A DNA stretch of 64,000 nt from an uncultured Nitrosomonadales bacterium (GCA_913058475.1 CAJXQA010000002.1:1-64000); one strand, 5' to 3'. Shown: positions 17,064 to 27,235, numbered from the stretch's first letter. The notes: generated from the letters alone by a model not told the origin. Made by a program: numbers and translations.

Positions 17064-18719
17064 ATGCTAGAAAATCTACTGATAAAAAACTATGTCATTG
17101 TTGATGAGCTAGACTTAAATTTTTTATTGGGATTCTCATCGCTTACTGGGGAAACCGGTGCAGGTAAATCTATCCTCATTGATGCCTTATCACTAGCACT
17201 TGGCACTAGAAGTGAAAGTGGTGTTGTAAAAAAAGGGAATGAAAAGGCAGATATCACTGCGACGTTTAATCTTGAAGGGAATGATGAAGCGAAAGCCTGG
17301 TTATCACTAAATGAATTTGAAGAATCAGACAATCAATTACTATTAAGAAGAGTCATCAACAAAGACGGTAAGTCAAAAGCATTTATTAATGGCATTCCTT
17401 CAACTATCAGTCAGCTAAAATCTATCGGTGAAAGTTTGGTTGATATATATAGCCAAAATACGCATCACTCCTTATTAAAAAAAACAGCACAAAGAGAAAT
17501 ACTGGATAGCTTTTTAGATTCCAAAGAAGAACTTAAAAGCTTAAAAAAACTTTATAGTGAATGGCAAAGATTATTTATAGAGCAGGATAAGTTTCTACAG
17601 AATAAAGAAAGTTTCTTAAATGAGCTTAATGAAACTGAAGATAAATTTAATGAATTTTCAGCATTAAATTTTACTTATGAGGAATGGAATCAACTGCAAG
17701 TCGATCAAAAATTTTTAGCAAATGGTAAAGAGTTAATCAGTGGTGTTAATAAATGTATATCAATGATTGATGAGGGGGATATTTCATTGAATTCACTTTC
17801 AAGAGATGCTCAAGTTGAGCTCAAAAATCTATATGCTCTCGATAAAAGGCTTGAAAATGCGAGCAATATTATGAGCTCAATTCAGGCAGAATCTGTTGAG
17901 CTAGCCCGTGAATTGTCAAATTATCTTCAAAATGTTGATATTGATGAAAATTTACAACAAATAGTTGAAGAAAAAATTCAGTCTATATTTAACTTTTGTA
18001 GAAAATATAATGTAAAGCCTGAAAACTTGGAATCAGAAAGTGAAACATGGCTACAAAGATTAGATGACTTAAAAGTTATGTTGGGCGACAAAGATATATC
18101 CGCCTTAGTTGAGGAAGCAAAAGCGTCATATAATGAAATGGCTATAAATATATCAAATCAAAGAAAAGCGGCTGCTTCATCATTAAGCAAACTTATTACA
18201 GAGAAACTAAATCAACTATCCTTTAATGATGCGACTTTTAATGTTGAATTAATATCATCTGATCCTTCAATTCATGGGAATGAAAGCATACAATTTTTAG
18301 TTTCAACATTTAAAGGTGGTGATCCCCAGCCGATTCAAAAGGTTTTATCTGGTGGTGAGTTATCAAGGATAAGTTTAGCAATTAGAGTCGCATCTATTGC
18401 GAATATCGATGTCCCAACTATGATATTTGATGAAGTTGATGTAGGTATTGGAGGTGGGGTTGCTGAAGTGGTAGGTAATTTATTGAAAGACTTAGGTGAT
18501 AAAAAAAATACACAGGCACTTGTTATAACCCATCTTCCTCAGGTCGCTGCAAAAGCAAATAATCATTATAAAGTTAATAAAAAACAAGCTGGCGATTCTG
18601 TAACAAGTGAAATACACCTTTTAAATAAAGCTGAACGTATTGATGAAATAGCGAGAATGTTAGGTGGCATCAGGGTGACTGATAAGGCAATTGATCATGC
18701 CAAAGAAATATTAAGTTAA
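17064..18719 (+). CDS. recN: DNA repair protein RecN
   Basis: RecN is an SMC-like ATPase that helps recombinational repair of double-strand breaks. The 551-residue protein has an N-terminal Walker A (GETGAGKS, near residue 30), a long central coiled-coil (about 150-350), and C-terminal ABC signature LSGGELSRISLAIR plus Walker B TMIFDEVDVGIGG. It follows nadK by 7 bases. No LexA-like CTGT-N8-ACAG site is seen ahead of the nadK-recN pair, so SOS control is not supported here. It converges on fur with a single base between stop codons. Confidence 0.97.
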   Translation: MLENLLIKNYVIVDELDLNFLLGFSSLTGETGAGKSILIDALSLALGTRSESGVVKKGNEKADITATFNLEGNDEAKAWLSLNEFEESDNQLLLRRVINKDGKSKAFINGIPSTISQLKSIGESLVDIYSQNTHHSLLKKTAQREILDSFLDSKEELKSLKKLYSEWQRLFIEQDKFLQNKESFLNELNETEDKFNEFSALNFTYEEWNQLQVDQKFLANGKELISGVNKCISMIDEGDISLNSLSRDAQVELKNLYALDKRLENASNIMSSIQAESVELARELSNYLQNVDIDENLQQIVEEKIQSIFNFCRKYNVKPENLESESETWLQRLDDLKVMLGDKDISALVEEAKASYNEMAINISNQRKAAASSLSKLITEKLNQLSFNDATFNVELISSDPSIHGNESIQFLVSTFKGGDPQPIQKVLSGGELSRISLAIRVASIANIDVPTMIFDEVDVGIGGGVAEVVGNLLKDLGDKKNTQALVITHLPQVAAKANNHYKVNKKQAGDSVTSEIHLLNKAERIDEIARMLGGIRVTDKAIDHAKEILS

Positions 18720-18720
18720 A

Positions 18721-19149
18721 CTATTTTTTTTTGTATTCACAAGGTTTTTTTGTACAATCCCCATAGATGTAGAGTGAGTGCTCAATAATCTTAAAGCCAA
18801 GCTCATTTGCTACTTGTGTTTGTAACTTTTCAATATCCTCATTAACAAACTCTGTGACATGTCCACATTGGAGGCAGACAATATGATCATGATGGCTCTT
18901 TTCATTGAGCTCAAAAACAGCCTTGCCACTTTCAAAGTGATGTCGGATTAATAAACCTGCTTGCTCAAATTGGGTTAACACTCGATAAATCGTTGCAAGC
19001 CCAACTTCTTCACCACCACCTATCATTTCTTTGTATATGTCTTCAGCTGTCAGATGCTTTTCTGTACTATTTTCAAAAATACTTAAGACTTTCAATCTTG
19101 GTAGCGTTACCTTTAATCCAGTTTTTTTTAAGCCTTCATGATCTTCCAT
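18721..19149 (-). CDS. fur: Ferric uptake regulator Fur
   Basis: Fur represses iron-acquisition genes when loaded with ferrous iron. The 142-residue protein has the winged-helix DNA-binding half with EEVGLATIYRVLTQFEQAGL, the metal-binding HHDHIVCLQCGHVTEF (C-x2-C), and a C-terminal second cysteine pair CTKKPCEYKKK typical of structural zinc. Divergence from bamE is a standard betaproteobacterial arrangement. It may also influence hemH and the isc genes in this window, but no Fur box was recognised with confidence. Confidence 0.96.
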   Translation of the reverse strand: MEDHEGLKKTGLKVTLPRLKVLSIFENSTEKHLTAEDIYKEMIGGGEEVGLATIYRVLTQFEQAGLLIRHHFESGKAVFELNEKSHHDHIVCLQCGHVTEFVNEDIEKLQTQVANELGFKIIEHSLYIYGDCTKKPCEYKKK

Positions 19150-19232
19150 CTCTTTAACTCCAAATGTAATTTAAAACATAACCATCTTTCAAAATGTTAT
19201 ATTATCAACCTTTAAAAATAAAGTCTTATAAA

Positions 19233-19943
19233 ATGCGTTTAATTTTTATTATCTTCATTTTTTTGATGATACCGGCGTGTTCTTGGTTGGACCCTAATGA
19301 ATCTGATGAAGAAAATGTCCCAGTCGGACAAGAAGATGATGACACCGATATATCTGTTATTCCGTTAATAAATATCATAACCAAATTCCTCCCTGAAACT
19401 TATCGACAAGACATCTCTCAAGGTAATGAAATAACACCTGAGATGTTATTGGAGGTTAAGCCAGGTATGAATAAATCACAGGTACGATTTGTTTTAGGTA
19501 CTCCTTTAATTCAAGATTCATTTCATAAAGATCGTTGGGATTACATTTATGTTGTCAGAAAAGAGGGTAAATTTATTGAATCCAGACACCTCGTCTTAAC
19601 CTTTAAAAAAGATATGCTTGTTAACTTAACGGGTGATCTTATTGATCGAAATAAAGATGTTGAGACTATGGAATTTCAAAATGCAAAAGAGTGGGATGAA
19701 GAATCTTTAGCTGAAGAACAAAAAAAATTCAGTAATACTGAAGATAAAAAAGAAACACTTGAAAAAAGTAATAGTTCTATTGATAATAAACAAATACAGC
19801 CAGTTAAAGAGCCTGTTAAAAAAAATGCAGTTGAAGAATCAGGCAGTGTTTCTAAAAGCGTTAAAGAAGATTTGAATACTTCTTTACCAGACAAGGAAGA
19901 TCCTGGATATTTTGAACTTCTTATAGAAAATATTGGGTTTTAA
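19233..19943 (+). CDS. bamE: Outer membrane assembly lipoprotein BamE (SmpA/OmlA), extended
   Basis: BamE is a small lipoprotein of the BAM complex that folds outer-membrane beta-barrels. The ATG at 19233 gives a lipoprotein signal peptide ending LMIPAC, with Cys17 the expected lipidation site. The SmpA/OmlA domain follows: LLEVKPGMNKSQVRFVLGTPLIQDSFHKDRWDYIY, about residues 70-110. The total of 236 residues exceeds the roughly 110-150 of typical BamE; the extra C-terminal half is charged, low-complexity sequence closing with a conserved-looking PGYFELLIENIGF. It overlaps none of dapB, which starts 8 bases downstream. Confidence 0.9.
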   Translation: MRLIFIIFIFLMIPACSWLDPNESDEENVPVGQEDDDTDISVIPLINIITKFLPETYRQDISQGNEITPEMLLEVKPGMNKSQVRFVLGTPLIQDSFHKDRWDYIYVVRKEGKFIESRHLVLTFKKDMLVNLTGDLIDRNKDVETMEFQNAKEWDEESLAEEQKKFSNTEDKKETLEKSNSSIDNKQIQPVKEPVKKNAVEESGSVSKSVKEDLNTSLPDKEDPGYFELLIENIGF

Positions 19944-19950
19944 TAAAAAA

Positions 19951-20760
19951 ATGAAAAAAATTAATATAATCGTAGTAGGCGCCTCAGGAAAAATGGGTCA
20001 GGCAATTATTAAAGAGACTAATGAGGATTCTGATTTAAATCTTGTTATGGCAGTGGATATAAAAACTTCACCAAGAATTGGTAAAGATGCCGGAGAACTG
20101 ATGGGAGTCGAGAGTAATATTAAAATAAGTTCTGACTTATTATTAGATAAGGGGCAAGCAGATATTTTAATAGATTTCACAAGACCAGAGGCAAGCATGA
20201 AGTATTTAGATTTTTGTGAAAAAAGTAATTTAGGTTATGTGCTTGGAACTACTGGATTTTCAGATAACGAAAAAAATTTAATAGCCCTTGCAGCTAAAAA
20301 AATACCAATATGCTTTGCACCAAATATGAGTATCGGTGTAAATGTACTTATTTCACTTGTAGAAAAAGCCACTAAATCTCTTCATGATGATTTTGATATT
20401 GAAATTATGGAATCACACCATAAACATAAGGTGGATTCGCCCTCTGGAACAGCTATAAGGCTCGGTGAGGAAGTAGCAAAAGCATCCAATAGAAGCCTTA
20501 AGGAAAATGCTATTTTTAGTCGCGAGGGAATTCAAAAAGAACGTCAAAAGAAAGATATAGGTTTTTCAGTTGTGCGGGGAGGATCTATTGTTGGTGATCA
20601 CACAGTTTTGTATGCAGGCGATGGTGAGAGGATCGAATTAACTCACAAAGCTGATAGCAGAACAACATTCTCTAAGGGCGCTTCAAAAGCGGCAAAATTT
20701 TTAAATAATCAAACTAACGGATTGTTTGATATGTTTGATGTTTTAAATTTAAAAACATAA
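19951..20760 (+). CDS. dapB: 4-hydroxy-tetrahydrodipicolinate reductase
   Basis: DapB reduces the DapA product toward tetrahydrodipicolinate, in lysine and diaminopimelate synthesis for peptidoglycan. The 269-residue protein has the nucleotide-binding VVGASGKMGQAI, the GTTGFS loop, FAPNMSIGVN, and the catalytic ESHHKHKVDSPSGTA. The ATG at 19951 is chosen over an in-frame upstream TTG that would overlap bamE. bamE-dapB-carA-carB is a usual betaproteobacterial run, though here a promoter separates dapB from carA. Confidence 0.96.
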   Translation: MKKINIIVVGASGKMGQAIIKETNEDSDLNLVMAVDIKTSPRIGKDAGELMGVESNIKISSDLLLDKGQADILIDFTRPEASMKYLDFCEKSNLGYVLGTTGFSDNEKNLIALAAKKIPICFAPNMSIGVNVLISLVEKATKSLHDDFDIEIMESHHKHKVDSPSGTAIRLGEEVAKASNRSLKENAIFSREGIQKERQKKDIGFSVVRGGSIVGDHTVLYAGDGERIELTHKADSRTTFSKGASKAAKFLNNQTNGLFDMFDVLNLKT

Positions 20761-20790
20761 GGAAATTTTAGCTTTTAAAATAAGAATTAA

Positions 20791-20819
20791 TTGATGAAAG
20801 TTACAGATTAAATTATACT
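20791..20819 (+). promoter_or_regulatory. Sigma-70 promoter of carAB
   Basis: TTGATG (20791-20796) and TATACT (20814-20819) with an ideal 17-base spacer. Transcription would start near 20826, leaving a leader of about 65 bases before the carA TTG. No pyrimidine or arginine regulatory motif was recognised in that leader. Confidence 0.65.
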
Positions 20820-20890
20820 ACGTTGGATCGGCAGTAAATAAGTTTGGCCGCTCAAATTTTTCAAAAACATTTTAAATCTTGGGAGTTTTT

Positions 20891-22036
20891 TTGGCGTCTA
20901 AGTTGCCGGCCTTACTAGTGCTTGCGGACGGAACAAAGTTTCGAGGTTATTCAATTGGTGCGTCAGGGCATACTGTTGGTGAAGTTGTATTCAATACTTC
21001 AATGACTGGCTATCAAGAAATTATTTCAGACCCATCTTATGCCGAACAAATAATATCTTTTACTTATCCTCATATTGGGAATGTTGGCATCAATGAAGAG
21101 GATTTCGAATCAAACCAAATATATTCAAAAGGCATTATTATCCGTGACTTACCTTTCCAACATTCAAACTTCAGATCTCATTGCTCACTTTCAGAGTTTC
21201 TAATTAAAAAAAATATTGTTGGTATTGCAGGTATTGATACGAGAAGTCTAACAAGGCATTTAAGGGAACACGGCTCTCAATCAGGCTGTATTTTTGCTGA
21301 AAAAGATATTGATGAAGCTCGTGCACTTAAATTTGCTCAAGAATTTTCTGGTTTATTAGGGTTGGATCTTGCACAAAAAGTTACTGCACAAACTTCCTAT
21401 AATTTTAACGAAGGTGAATGGTCGCTGGGTAATGGTTTTGAGAAAAATAATAATAAAGACCTAAATGTTGTAGCTTACGATTTTGGAATTAAAAAAAATA
21501 TATTGAGAATGCTTGTATCCAGAGGATGCAAAGTTACAGTGGTTCCTGCAAAGACAGATTTTGATGATGTAATAGCCCTCGAACCTGACGGTATTTTTTT
21601 GTCAAATGGCCCAGGAGATCCAGAGCCATGTGAATATGCAATAAATAATATTAAGGTCTTTTTAAAAAAAGAAATTCCTACTTTTGGTATTTGTTTAGGG
21701 CACCAACTTTTGGCTTTAGCAAGTGGGGCGAAAACAGAAAAAATGAAATTTGGACATCATGGTGCCAACCACCCTGTTCGTGACTTAGAATCTGGTAAGG
21801 TTTTCATAACTAGCCAAAATCATGGATTTTCAGTAGACCCAAAATCATTATCAAGAAATTTAAAAATTACTCATCTATCGTTATTTGATCAAAGCATACA
21901 AGGTATTGAAAGATCAGATGTTCCAGCATTCGGATTTCAAGGGCATCCTGAAGCCAGTCCAGGCCCGACAGAAATGTCCTATCTATTTGATAAATTCATA
22001 GCAATGATCAAAACTGCAAGGACAAAGAATGAGTAA
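20891..22036 (+). CDS. carA: Carbamoyl-phosphate synthase small subunit (glutaminase)
   Basis: CarA hydrolyses glutamine and channels ammonia to CarB, which makes carbamoyl phosphate for pyrimidines and arginine. I place the start at the TTG at 20891 because GGGAG (20881-20885) lies 5 bases ahead and the protein then opens in the family style ([14 protein letters not shown]); a TTG at 20879 would add four residues and lie ahead of the ribosome site. The 381-residue protein has the class I amidotransferase nucleophile in [14 protein letters not shown] and the catalytic His-x-Glu in [12 protein letters not shown]. It overlaps carB by 8 bases. Confidence 0.96.
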   Translation: MASKLPALLVLADGTKFRGYSIGASGHTVGEVVFNTSMTGYQEIISDPSYAEQIISFTYPHIGNVGINEEDFESNQIYSKGIIIRDLPFQHSNFRSHCSLSEFLIKKNIVGIAGIDTRSLTRHLREHGSQSGCIFAEKDIDEARALKFAQEFSGLLGLDLAQKVTAQTSYNFNEGEWSLGNGFEKNNNKDLNVVAYDFGIKKNILRMLVSRGCKVTVVPAKTDFDDVIALEPDGIFLSNGPGDPEPCEYAINNIKVFLKKEIPTFGICLGHQLLALASGAKTEKMKFGHHGANHPVRDLESGKVFITSQNHGFSVDPKSLSRNLKITHLSLFDQSIQGIERSDVPAFGFQGHPEASPGPTEMSYLFDKFIAMIKTARTKNE

Positions 22037-25000
22037 AAGGACAGATATAAAATCAATTCTAATAATAGGTGCAGGACCAATTATTATTGGACAAGCCTGT
22101 GAATTTGATTACTCTGGCGCCCAAGCATGTAAAGCTTTAAAAGAAGAAGGCTATCGCGTTATTCTGGTTAATTCAAATCCAGCAACAATTATGACAGATC
22201 CTAATGTTGCTGATGCTACCTATATAGAACCAATAAAATGGGAGGTGGTTAAAAAGATCATTGAAATTGAAAGGCCTGATGCACTACTTCCTACAATGGG
22301 CGGACAAACTGCACTAAATTGCGCGCTTGACCTAGATAAAAATGGTGTTTTAAAAAGCTTTAATGTCGAGTTAATTGGTGCATCAAAAGAAGCGATTGAT
22401 AAAGCTGAGGATAGGCAGTTATTTAAACAGGCGATGACCAAGATAGGTTTGGCATCGGCAAGATCAGTTATTGCTCATAGCCTTGAAGAGGCTATGCAAG
22501 TTCAAGCAAGTATAGGTTACCCAGCTATCATTAGACCATCTTTTACTATGGGGGGGAGCGGGGGTGGAATTGCTTATAATAAAGTGGAATTTATCGAGAT
22601 ATGTGAAAGGGGGTTGGATGCTTCCCCAACTAAAGAATTGCTTATTGAGGAATCTTTATTGGGTTGGAAGGAATTTGAGATGGAGGTTGTTCGTGACTCA
22701 AATGATAATTGCATCATTATATGTTCAATTGAAAATCTTGATCCTATGGGCGTACATACTGGAGATTCAATTACTGTTGCACCAGCACAAACGTTAACGG
22801 ATAAAGAATATCAAATCATGAGGAATGCCTCGATTGATGTTTTAAGGGAAATAGGCGTGGATACAGGTGGTTCAAACGTCCAGTTTGCTATAAATCCGAA
22901 AGATGGACGAATGGTCGTTATTGAAATGAACCCACGAGTATCAAGGTCATCAGCCCTTGCTTCTAAAGCTACAGGCTTTCCAATTGCAAAAATTGCCGCT
23001 AAATTAGCAGTTGGATATTCTCTTGATGAGTTAAGTAATGAGATTACAGGTGGCTTAACACCTGCATCTTTTGAACCTACTATTGATTACGTTGTGACTA
23101 AAATTCCACGTTTTGCTTTTGAAAAATTTCCAAATGCAGACGCAAGTCTTACAACACAAATGAAATCAGTTGGGGAAGTAATGGCAATTGGTAGAAGTTT
23201 CCAAGAATCTTTTCAAAAAGCACTTAGAGGTCTTGAACTTGGATATGATGGTTTAAACGAAATTTCATTAGATAAGACCCTTATTATTAAAGAGTTAAAA
23301 GAGCCTGGTGCGGATAGAATTAGATATCTGGCTGATGGAATGAGGCTGGGTTTATCGATAGAGGAAATATTTAATTTCACCAAAATTGATCCTTGGTTTT
23401 TATATCAAATTGAAGATTTAATTAAAAATGAAGAAAAATTAAAAACTTTTAAGCTTGATGCAATTGAAAGGACTTATTTGTTTGAGCTCAAGCAAAAGGG
23501 ATTTTCGGATCATCGCATTGGATATCTTTTAGGCACAGAAGAGAAAAGTATTAGAGAATTAAGAGCTAAAAACCATATTCACCCAGTTTATAAAAGAGTG
23601 GATACTTGTGCAGCTGAATTTCATACAGATACTGCGTATTTATACTCCACTTATGAGCAAGAATGTGAATCACGCCCAACATTAAATAAAAAAATAATAA
23701 TACTGGGTGGTGGACCTAATAGGATTGGACAAGGTATAGAATTTGATTATTGTTGTGTGCATGCTTCTTTAGCTTTAAAGGAAGCTGGCTTTGAAACTAT
23801 CATGATTAATTGCAACCCTGAAACAGTTTCAACAGATTTTGATATTTCTGATAGGTTGTATTTTGAATCAGTCACCCTAGAAGATGTTTTAGAGATTGTG
23901 TATAAGGAAAATCCTTTTGGTGTAATTGTTCAGTATGGAGGGCAAACTCCTCTTAAACTTTCTAAAGCATTGGCTGATGCTGGAGTTCCTATTATTGGAA
24001 CATTACCTGAGGATATCGATGCTGCAGAAGATAGAGAAAGATTCCAAAAAATACTAAACGATCTAAATTTAAAACAGCCTCCCAATAGGACTGCCAGAAC
24101 TCCAGAGGAAGCAATTAAGCTCGCTGAAGAAATTGGCTACCCGCTAGTAGTTCGTCCAAGTTATGTTCTTGGGGGCAGGGCTATGGAAATCGTTCATGAA
24201 CAAGAAGATCTAGAGCGATATATGAGAGAAGCTGTAAAAGTATCTCATGACTCACCTGTACTTTTAGATCGTTTTTTAAATGACGCAATTGAAGTTGATA
24301 TTGATGCCATATCTGATGGAGAGTCAGTGGTAATTGGGGGCATCATGGAGCATATAGAGCAAGCTGGTGTTCATTCAGGAGATTCAGCATGCTCACTCCC
24401 ACCTTATAGTATTGATGAAAAAAAACAGATGGAATTAATAGCCCAAACTAAGAAAATGGCATTAAAGCTAAATGTTATCGGGTTAATGAATGTTCAATTT
24501 GCGCTGCAGGGAGATGACATTTATGTTTTAGAAGTCAACCCAAGAGCCTCAAGAACGGTCCCATTTGTTTCAAAAGCGATTGGTAAGCCTTTAGCAAAAA
24601 TTGCTGCTAGATGCATGGCAGGGGAAACATTGGAATCACAGAAATTCACTACTGAAGTTAAACCAAAATTTTTCTCGGTGAAAGAGGCTGTATTTCCTTT
24701 TATTAAATTTCCTGGAGTAGACGTAATACTTGGTCCTGAAATGAAATCTACGGGCGAGGTAATGGGGGTCGGATCGTCATTTGCAGAAGCATTTATCAAG
24801 TCACAAATGGGCGCATCAATGATTCTGCCAACAAAAGGAAAAGCATTCATCAGCGTTAGAAAAGAAGACCATAAAAAAATAGTTGAAGTTGCACATTCGC
24901 TTAAGATGCTCGGATTTTCTTTAGTAGCAACAAGAGGTACAGCAGATGTATTAACCCAAAATAATCTTGAAGTTCAGTATGTGAATAAAGTTGCTGAAGG

Positions 25001-25232
25001 AAGGCCACATATTGTAGATATGATTAAAAATGATGAAATTGATTTTATTGTAAATATCACTGAAGATAAGCAGGCAATTAAAGATTCATATGAGATTAGG
25101 AGAAATGCTCTCCAAAACAAGGTGACTTACTTTACCACTTTTGCGGGGGCTAAGGCAGCTTGCGTTGGAATGAACTATGCAGATGAAATAACCGTTTCAT
25201 CCTTACAGAACTTGCATAAAAATGACTCTTAA
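22029..25232 (+). CDS. carB: Carbamoyl-phosphate synthase large subunit
   Basis: CarB joins bicarbonate, ammonia from CarA and two ATP to form carbamoyl phosphate. The 1067-residue protein shows the internal duplication of two ATP-grasp halves: [23 protein letters not shown] opens the first and [22 protein letters not shown] (near residue 555) the second, each with a later EVNPR/EMNPR metal-binding segment. A methylglyoxal-synthase-like allosteric domain (about residues 930-1067) ends the protein. Full length, no interruptions. Translation is probably coupled to carA through the ATGAGTAA overlap. Confidence 0.98.
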   Translation: MSKRTDIKSILIIGAGPIIIGQACEFDYSGAQACKALKEEGYRVILVNSNPATIMTDPNVADATYIEPIKWEVVKKIIEIERPDALLPTMGGQTALNCALDLDKNGVLKSFNVELIGASKEAIDKAEDRQLFKQAMTKIGLASARSVIAHSLEEAMQVQASIGYPAIIRPSFTMGGSGGGIAYNKVEFIEICERGLDASPTKELLIEESLLGWKEFEMEVVRDSNDNCIIICSIENLDPMGVHTGDSITVAPAQTLTDKEYQIMRNASIDVLREIGVDTGGSNVQFAINPKDGRMVVIEMNPRVSRSSALASKATGFPIAKIAAKLAVGYSLDELSNEITGGLTPASFEPTIDYVVTKIPRFAFEKFPNADASLTTQMKSVGEVMAIGRSFQESFQKALRGLELGYDGLNEISLDKTLIIKELKEPGADRIRYLADGMRLGLSIEEIFNFTKIDPWFLYQIEDLIKNEEKLKTFKLDAIERTYLFELKQKGFSDHRIGYLLGTEEKSIRELRAKNHIHPVYKRVDTCAAEFHTDTAYLYSTYEQECESRPTLNKKIIILGGGPNRIGQGIEFDYCCVHASLALKEAGFETIMINCNPETVSTDFDISDRLYFESVTLEDVLEIVYKENPFGVIVQYGGQTPLKLSKALADAGVPIIGTLPEDIDAAEDRERFQKILNDLNLKQPPNRTARTPEEAIKLAEEIGYPLVVRPSYVLGGRAMEIVHEQEDLERYMREAVKVSHDSPVLLDRFLNDAIEVDIDAISDGESVVIGGIMEHIEQAGVHSGDSACSLPPYSIDEKKQMELIAQTKKMALKLNVIGLMNVQFALQGDDIYVLEVNPRASRTVPFVSKAIGKPLAKIAARCMAGETLESQKFTTEVKPKFFSVKEAVFPFIKFPGVDVILGPEMKSTGEVMGVGSSFAEAFIKSQMGASMILPTKGKAFISVRKEDHKKIVEVAHSLKMLGFSLVATRGTADVLTQNNLEVQYVNKVAEGRPHIVDMIKNDEIDFIVNITEDKQAIKDSYEIRRNALQNKVTYFTTFAGAKAACVGMNYADEITVSSLQNLHKNDS

Positions 25233-25280
25233 AATAAACTCAATTCATATAACTATTCAAAAAAATATTTAGGAAAAGAT

Positions 25281-25757
25281 TTGGACAAAACACCCATCAC
25301 AATCAATGGCTCAGAAAAGCTCAAAGAAGAATTAAAGCTCTTAAAAAGTGTTGAAAGACCCGAGGTTATTGCTGCAATTGCTGAAGCCAGAGCTCAAGGG
25401 GATCTCTCTGAAAATGCAGAATATGATGCCGCTAAAGAAAAGCAAGGTTTCATTGAGGGAAGAATAGCTGATATTGAAGCAAAGCTGTCTAACTGCATCA
25501 TTATTGACCCAACAGAACTTCATAAGGATGGTCGATGCGTATTTGGAACTACCGTTATCATTCAGGATCTTGATTCTGAGGATGAGGTTGAATACCAAAT
25601 TGTTGGAGATGATGAAGCAGATATTAAGGAAAAGAAGATTTCAATTAGTTCACCATTGGCAAAAGCACTTATTGGGAAAGAAAACGATGATGTTGTCGAA
25701 TTTGAGTCCCCAGGTGGATTGAAAACATATGAAATTCTAAAAGTTAAATACTTATAA
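25281..25757 (+). CDS. greA: Transcription elongation factor GreA
   Basis: GreA enters the secondary channel of RNA polymerase and stimulates cleavage of backtracked transcripts. The 158-residue protein has the N-terminal coiled-coil with the catalytic acidic tip ([20 protein letters not shown], Asp/Glu near residues 41-44) and the C-terminal FKBP-like domain with [18 protein letters not shown]. The start is TTG, with AGGAAAAG ending 2-3 bases before it; no ATG is available at a sensible place. It follows carB as in many betaproteobacteria. Confidence 0.96.
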   Translation: MDKTPITINGSEKLKEELKLLKSVERPEVIAAIAEARAQGDLSENAEYDAAKEKQGFIEGRIADIEAKLSNCIIIDPTELHKDGRCVFGTTVIIQDLDSEDEVEYQIVGDDEADIKEKKISISSPLAKALIGKENDDVVEFESPGGLKTYEILKVKYL

Positions 25758-25762
25758 AAACT

Positions 25763-26209
25763 ATGAATCTCTTTATAAATAAATTAAGTTTCATTTTTAC
25801 AAGTATTTGGGTTGGAGGGCTCTGGGCAATGCTTATGGTGACTTATGTGATTTTTAACATAATACCTAGCTCTTACATTGCCGGTGTAATTGTTTCAGAT
25901 TTATTTACTTATATTAATATCTTTGGGATGGGCACTCTTTTTTTGGTATTGGTATATGGGTTTCATAGTGAATCCATAAGGTTCTTTAAAAAAATACAAG
26001 CCTGGCTAGCACTCTTTATATTGGCAATAGTATGCATTAGTTTTTTCGGAATTAACCCTATTTTAGAAGCATTAAAATTAGAAGCCTTCCCAAAAGAAGT
26101 TATGGAAAGTGTATTCGCAGATAGGTTTTCAGCCTGGCATGGAATTGCAAGCATTGCTTATTTGATTCAATGTATTTTAGGTATATTTTTACTATTGAAG
26201 AGTAGGTAG
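25763..26209 (+). CDS. DUF4149-type integral membrane protein
   Basis: A 148-residue membrane protein of unknown function with about four predicted membrane segments (near residues 8-35, 45-66, 75-95 and 125-146). The opening SFIFTSIWVGGLWAMLMVTYVIF and the later AWHGIASIAYLIQCILGIFLL resemble DUF4149 proteins, which occupy exactly this slot between greA and yhbY in betaproteobacteria. Assignment rests on topology and context. Its stop is one base from the stop of convergent yhbY. Confidence 0.75.
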   Translation: MNLFINKLSFIFTSIWVGGLWAMLMVTYVIFNIIPSSYIAGVIVSDLFTYINIFGMGTLFLVLVYGFHSESIRFFKKIQAWLALFILAIVCISFFGINPILEALKLEAFPKEVMESVFADRFSAWHGIASIAYLIQCILGIFLLLKSR

Positions 26210-26210
26210 T

Positions 26211-26498
26211 TTAAGGAAGTATTATTTTTGATGGGTCACTGGCTTTAAAAATTACTATTTGCATGCCAATCTGATTGATTGCTTGCCCATTAATTTTTTT
26301 ACATATCTCATCGAGTAGAAGCTTTTTCTTAATTTTGTCTTTTTCTTGAAGCTTTATTTTAATGAGCTCGTGGGCTTTTATACTGACTAAAATTTCATTA
26401 ATTACGGAATCCGTGAGTCCTTTGTGACCAACGTGTACAACTGGATTAAGTGAATGAGAAAGTGCTTTGAGATGAGCAATTTGTTTTGTATTTAACAT
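26211..26498 (-). CDS. yhbY: YhbY / CRS1-YhbY domain RNA-binding protein
   Basis: A 95-residue single-domain RNA-binding protein associated with pre-50S ribosomal particles. It shows the CRM-domain landmarks: LKALSHSLNPVVHVGHKGLTDSVINEI (the GxxG loop region) and AHELIKIKLQ. It is divergent from rlmE, the 23S rRNA methyltransferase, which is the usual arrangement and fits a role in large-subunit assembly. The C-terminus (QIGMQIVIFKASDP) is slightly divergent but in place. Confidence 0.92.
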   Translation of the reverse strand: MLNTKQIAHLKALSHSLNPVVHVGHKGLTDSVINEILVSIKAHELIKIKLQEKDKIKKKLLLDEICKKINGQAINQIGMQIVIFKASDPSKIILP

Positions 26499-26540
26499 AT
26501 TATAAAATAGTGTTTTTAATTTTTAGGCGTAGTTTATCAG

Positions 26541-27164
26541 ATGAGTAAAGCCAACAATAGTAAAAACTGGATAAAAGGTCATGTTAAAGATCCATTTGTC
26601 ATTCAAGCACAAAAAGATGGATACCGCTCAAGGGCTGCGTATAAATTAATAGAAATTGATAATAAATATAAAATTATTAAGCCTGGTATCGCCGCAGCAG
26701 ATTTGGGGGCAGCTCCAGGAGGATGGTCTCAAGTTTTATCAAAAAGAATAGGGTTAAATGGAAAAGTTGTAGCCATAGATTTGTTAGAGGTATCGCCCAT
26801 TAATGGCATAGATTTTATCCAAGGTGATTTTGAGCAAGAAGAAGTATTGAAAGAAATGATGGACAAGCTTAAAAATAAGCCTTTAGACCTTGTAATTTCT
26901 GATATGGCCCCCAATATTAGTGGTATAAAAATGGTTGATCAGCAAAGAGCTATCAATCTTAATGAATTAGCACTGGATTTTGCTAAAAAACATTTGAAAC
27001 AAAATGGATTTTTTCTGGTCAAGACATTTGTTGGTGCAGATTTTGAAGAGTATGTTAAGGATTTAAGATCATATTTTAAAAAAGTCTTTAAAATTAAGCC
27101 AGATTCATCAAGAAGTAGGAGTTCAGAAATTTTTTTATTAGGCCATGAGTTTTGTGGTACTTAA
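26541..27164 (+). CDS. rlmE: 23S rRNA (uridine(2552)-2'-O)-methyltransferase RlmE (FtsJ)
   Basis: RlmE methylates the ribose of U2552 in the A loop of 23S rRNA during late 50S assembly. The 207-residue protein has the K-D-K-E catalytic set: Lys in SRAAYKLIEID (near residue 36), Asp in VISDMAPNISG, Lys in GFFLVKTFVG, Glu in SRSSEIFLLG; the SAM-binding loop is AADLGAAPGGWSQVL. It precedes ftsH in the classic rlmE-ftsH order, although a promoter-like sequence lies between them. Confidence 0.97.
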   Translation: MSKANNSKNWIKGHVKDPFVIQAQKDGYRSRAAYKLIEIDNKYKIIKPGIAAADLGAAPGGWSQVLSKRIGLNGKVVAIDLLEVSPINGIDFIQGDFEQEEVLKEMMDKLKNKPLDLVISDMAPNISGIKMVDQQRAINLNELALDFAKKHLKQNGFFLVKTFVGADFEEYVKDLRSYFKKVFKIKPDSSRSRSSEIFLLGHEFCGT

Positions 27165-27166
27165 TT

Positions 27167-27196
27167 TTGCAGTTTTAATTTTTAATTAGTTATAAT
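27167..27196 (+). promoter_or_regulatory. Possible sigma-70 promoter of ftsH
   Basis: TTGCAG (27167-27172) and TATAAT (27191-27196) with an 18-base spacer, starting just after the rlmE stop and ending about 40 bases before the ftsH start. No sigma-32-like sequence was seen here, although ftsH is a heat-shock gene in Escherichia coli. Confidence 0.5.
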
Positions 27197-27235
27197 GAAA
27201 TCATATTAATCTTGTTATTTAATAAGGGCTAAACA

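Noticed and set aside
20829..20850. Possible hairpin or riboswitch in the carA leader
   Set aside because: Only 4 bp can pair around a 14-base loop, and no known riboswitch core is visible.
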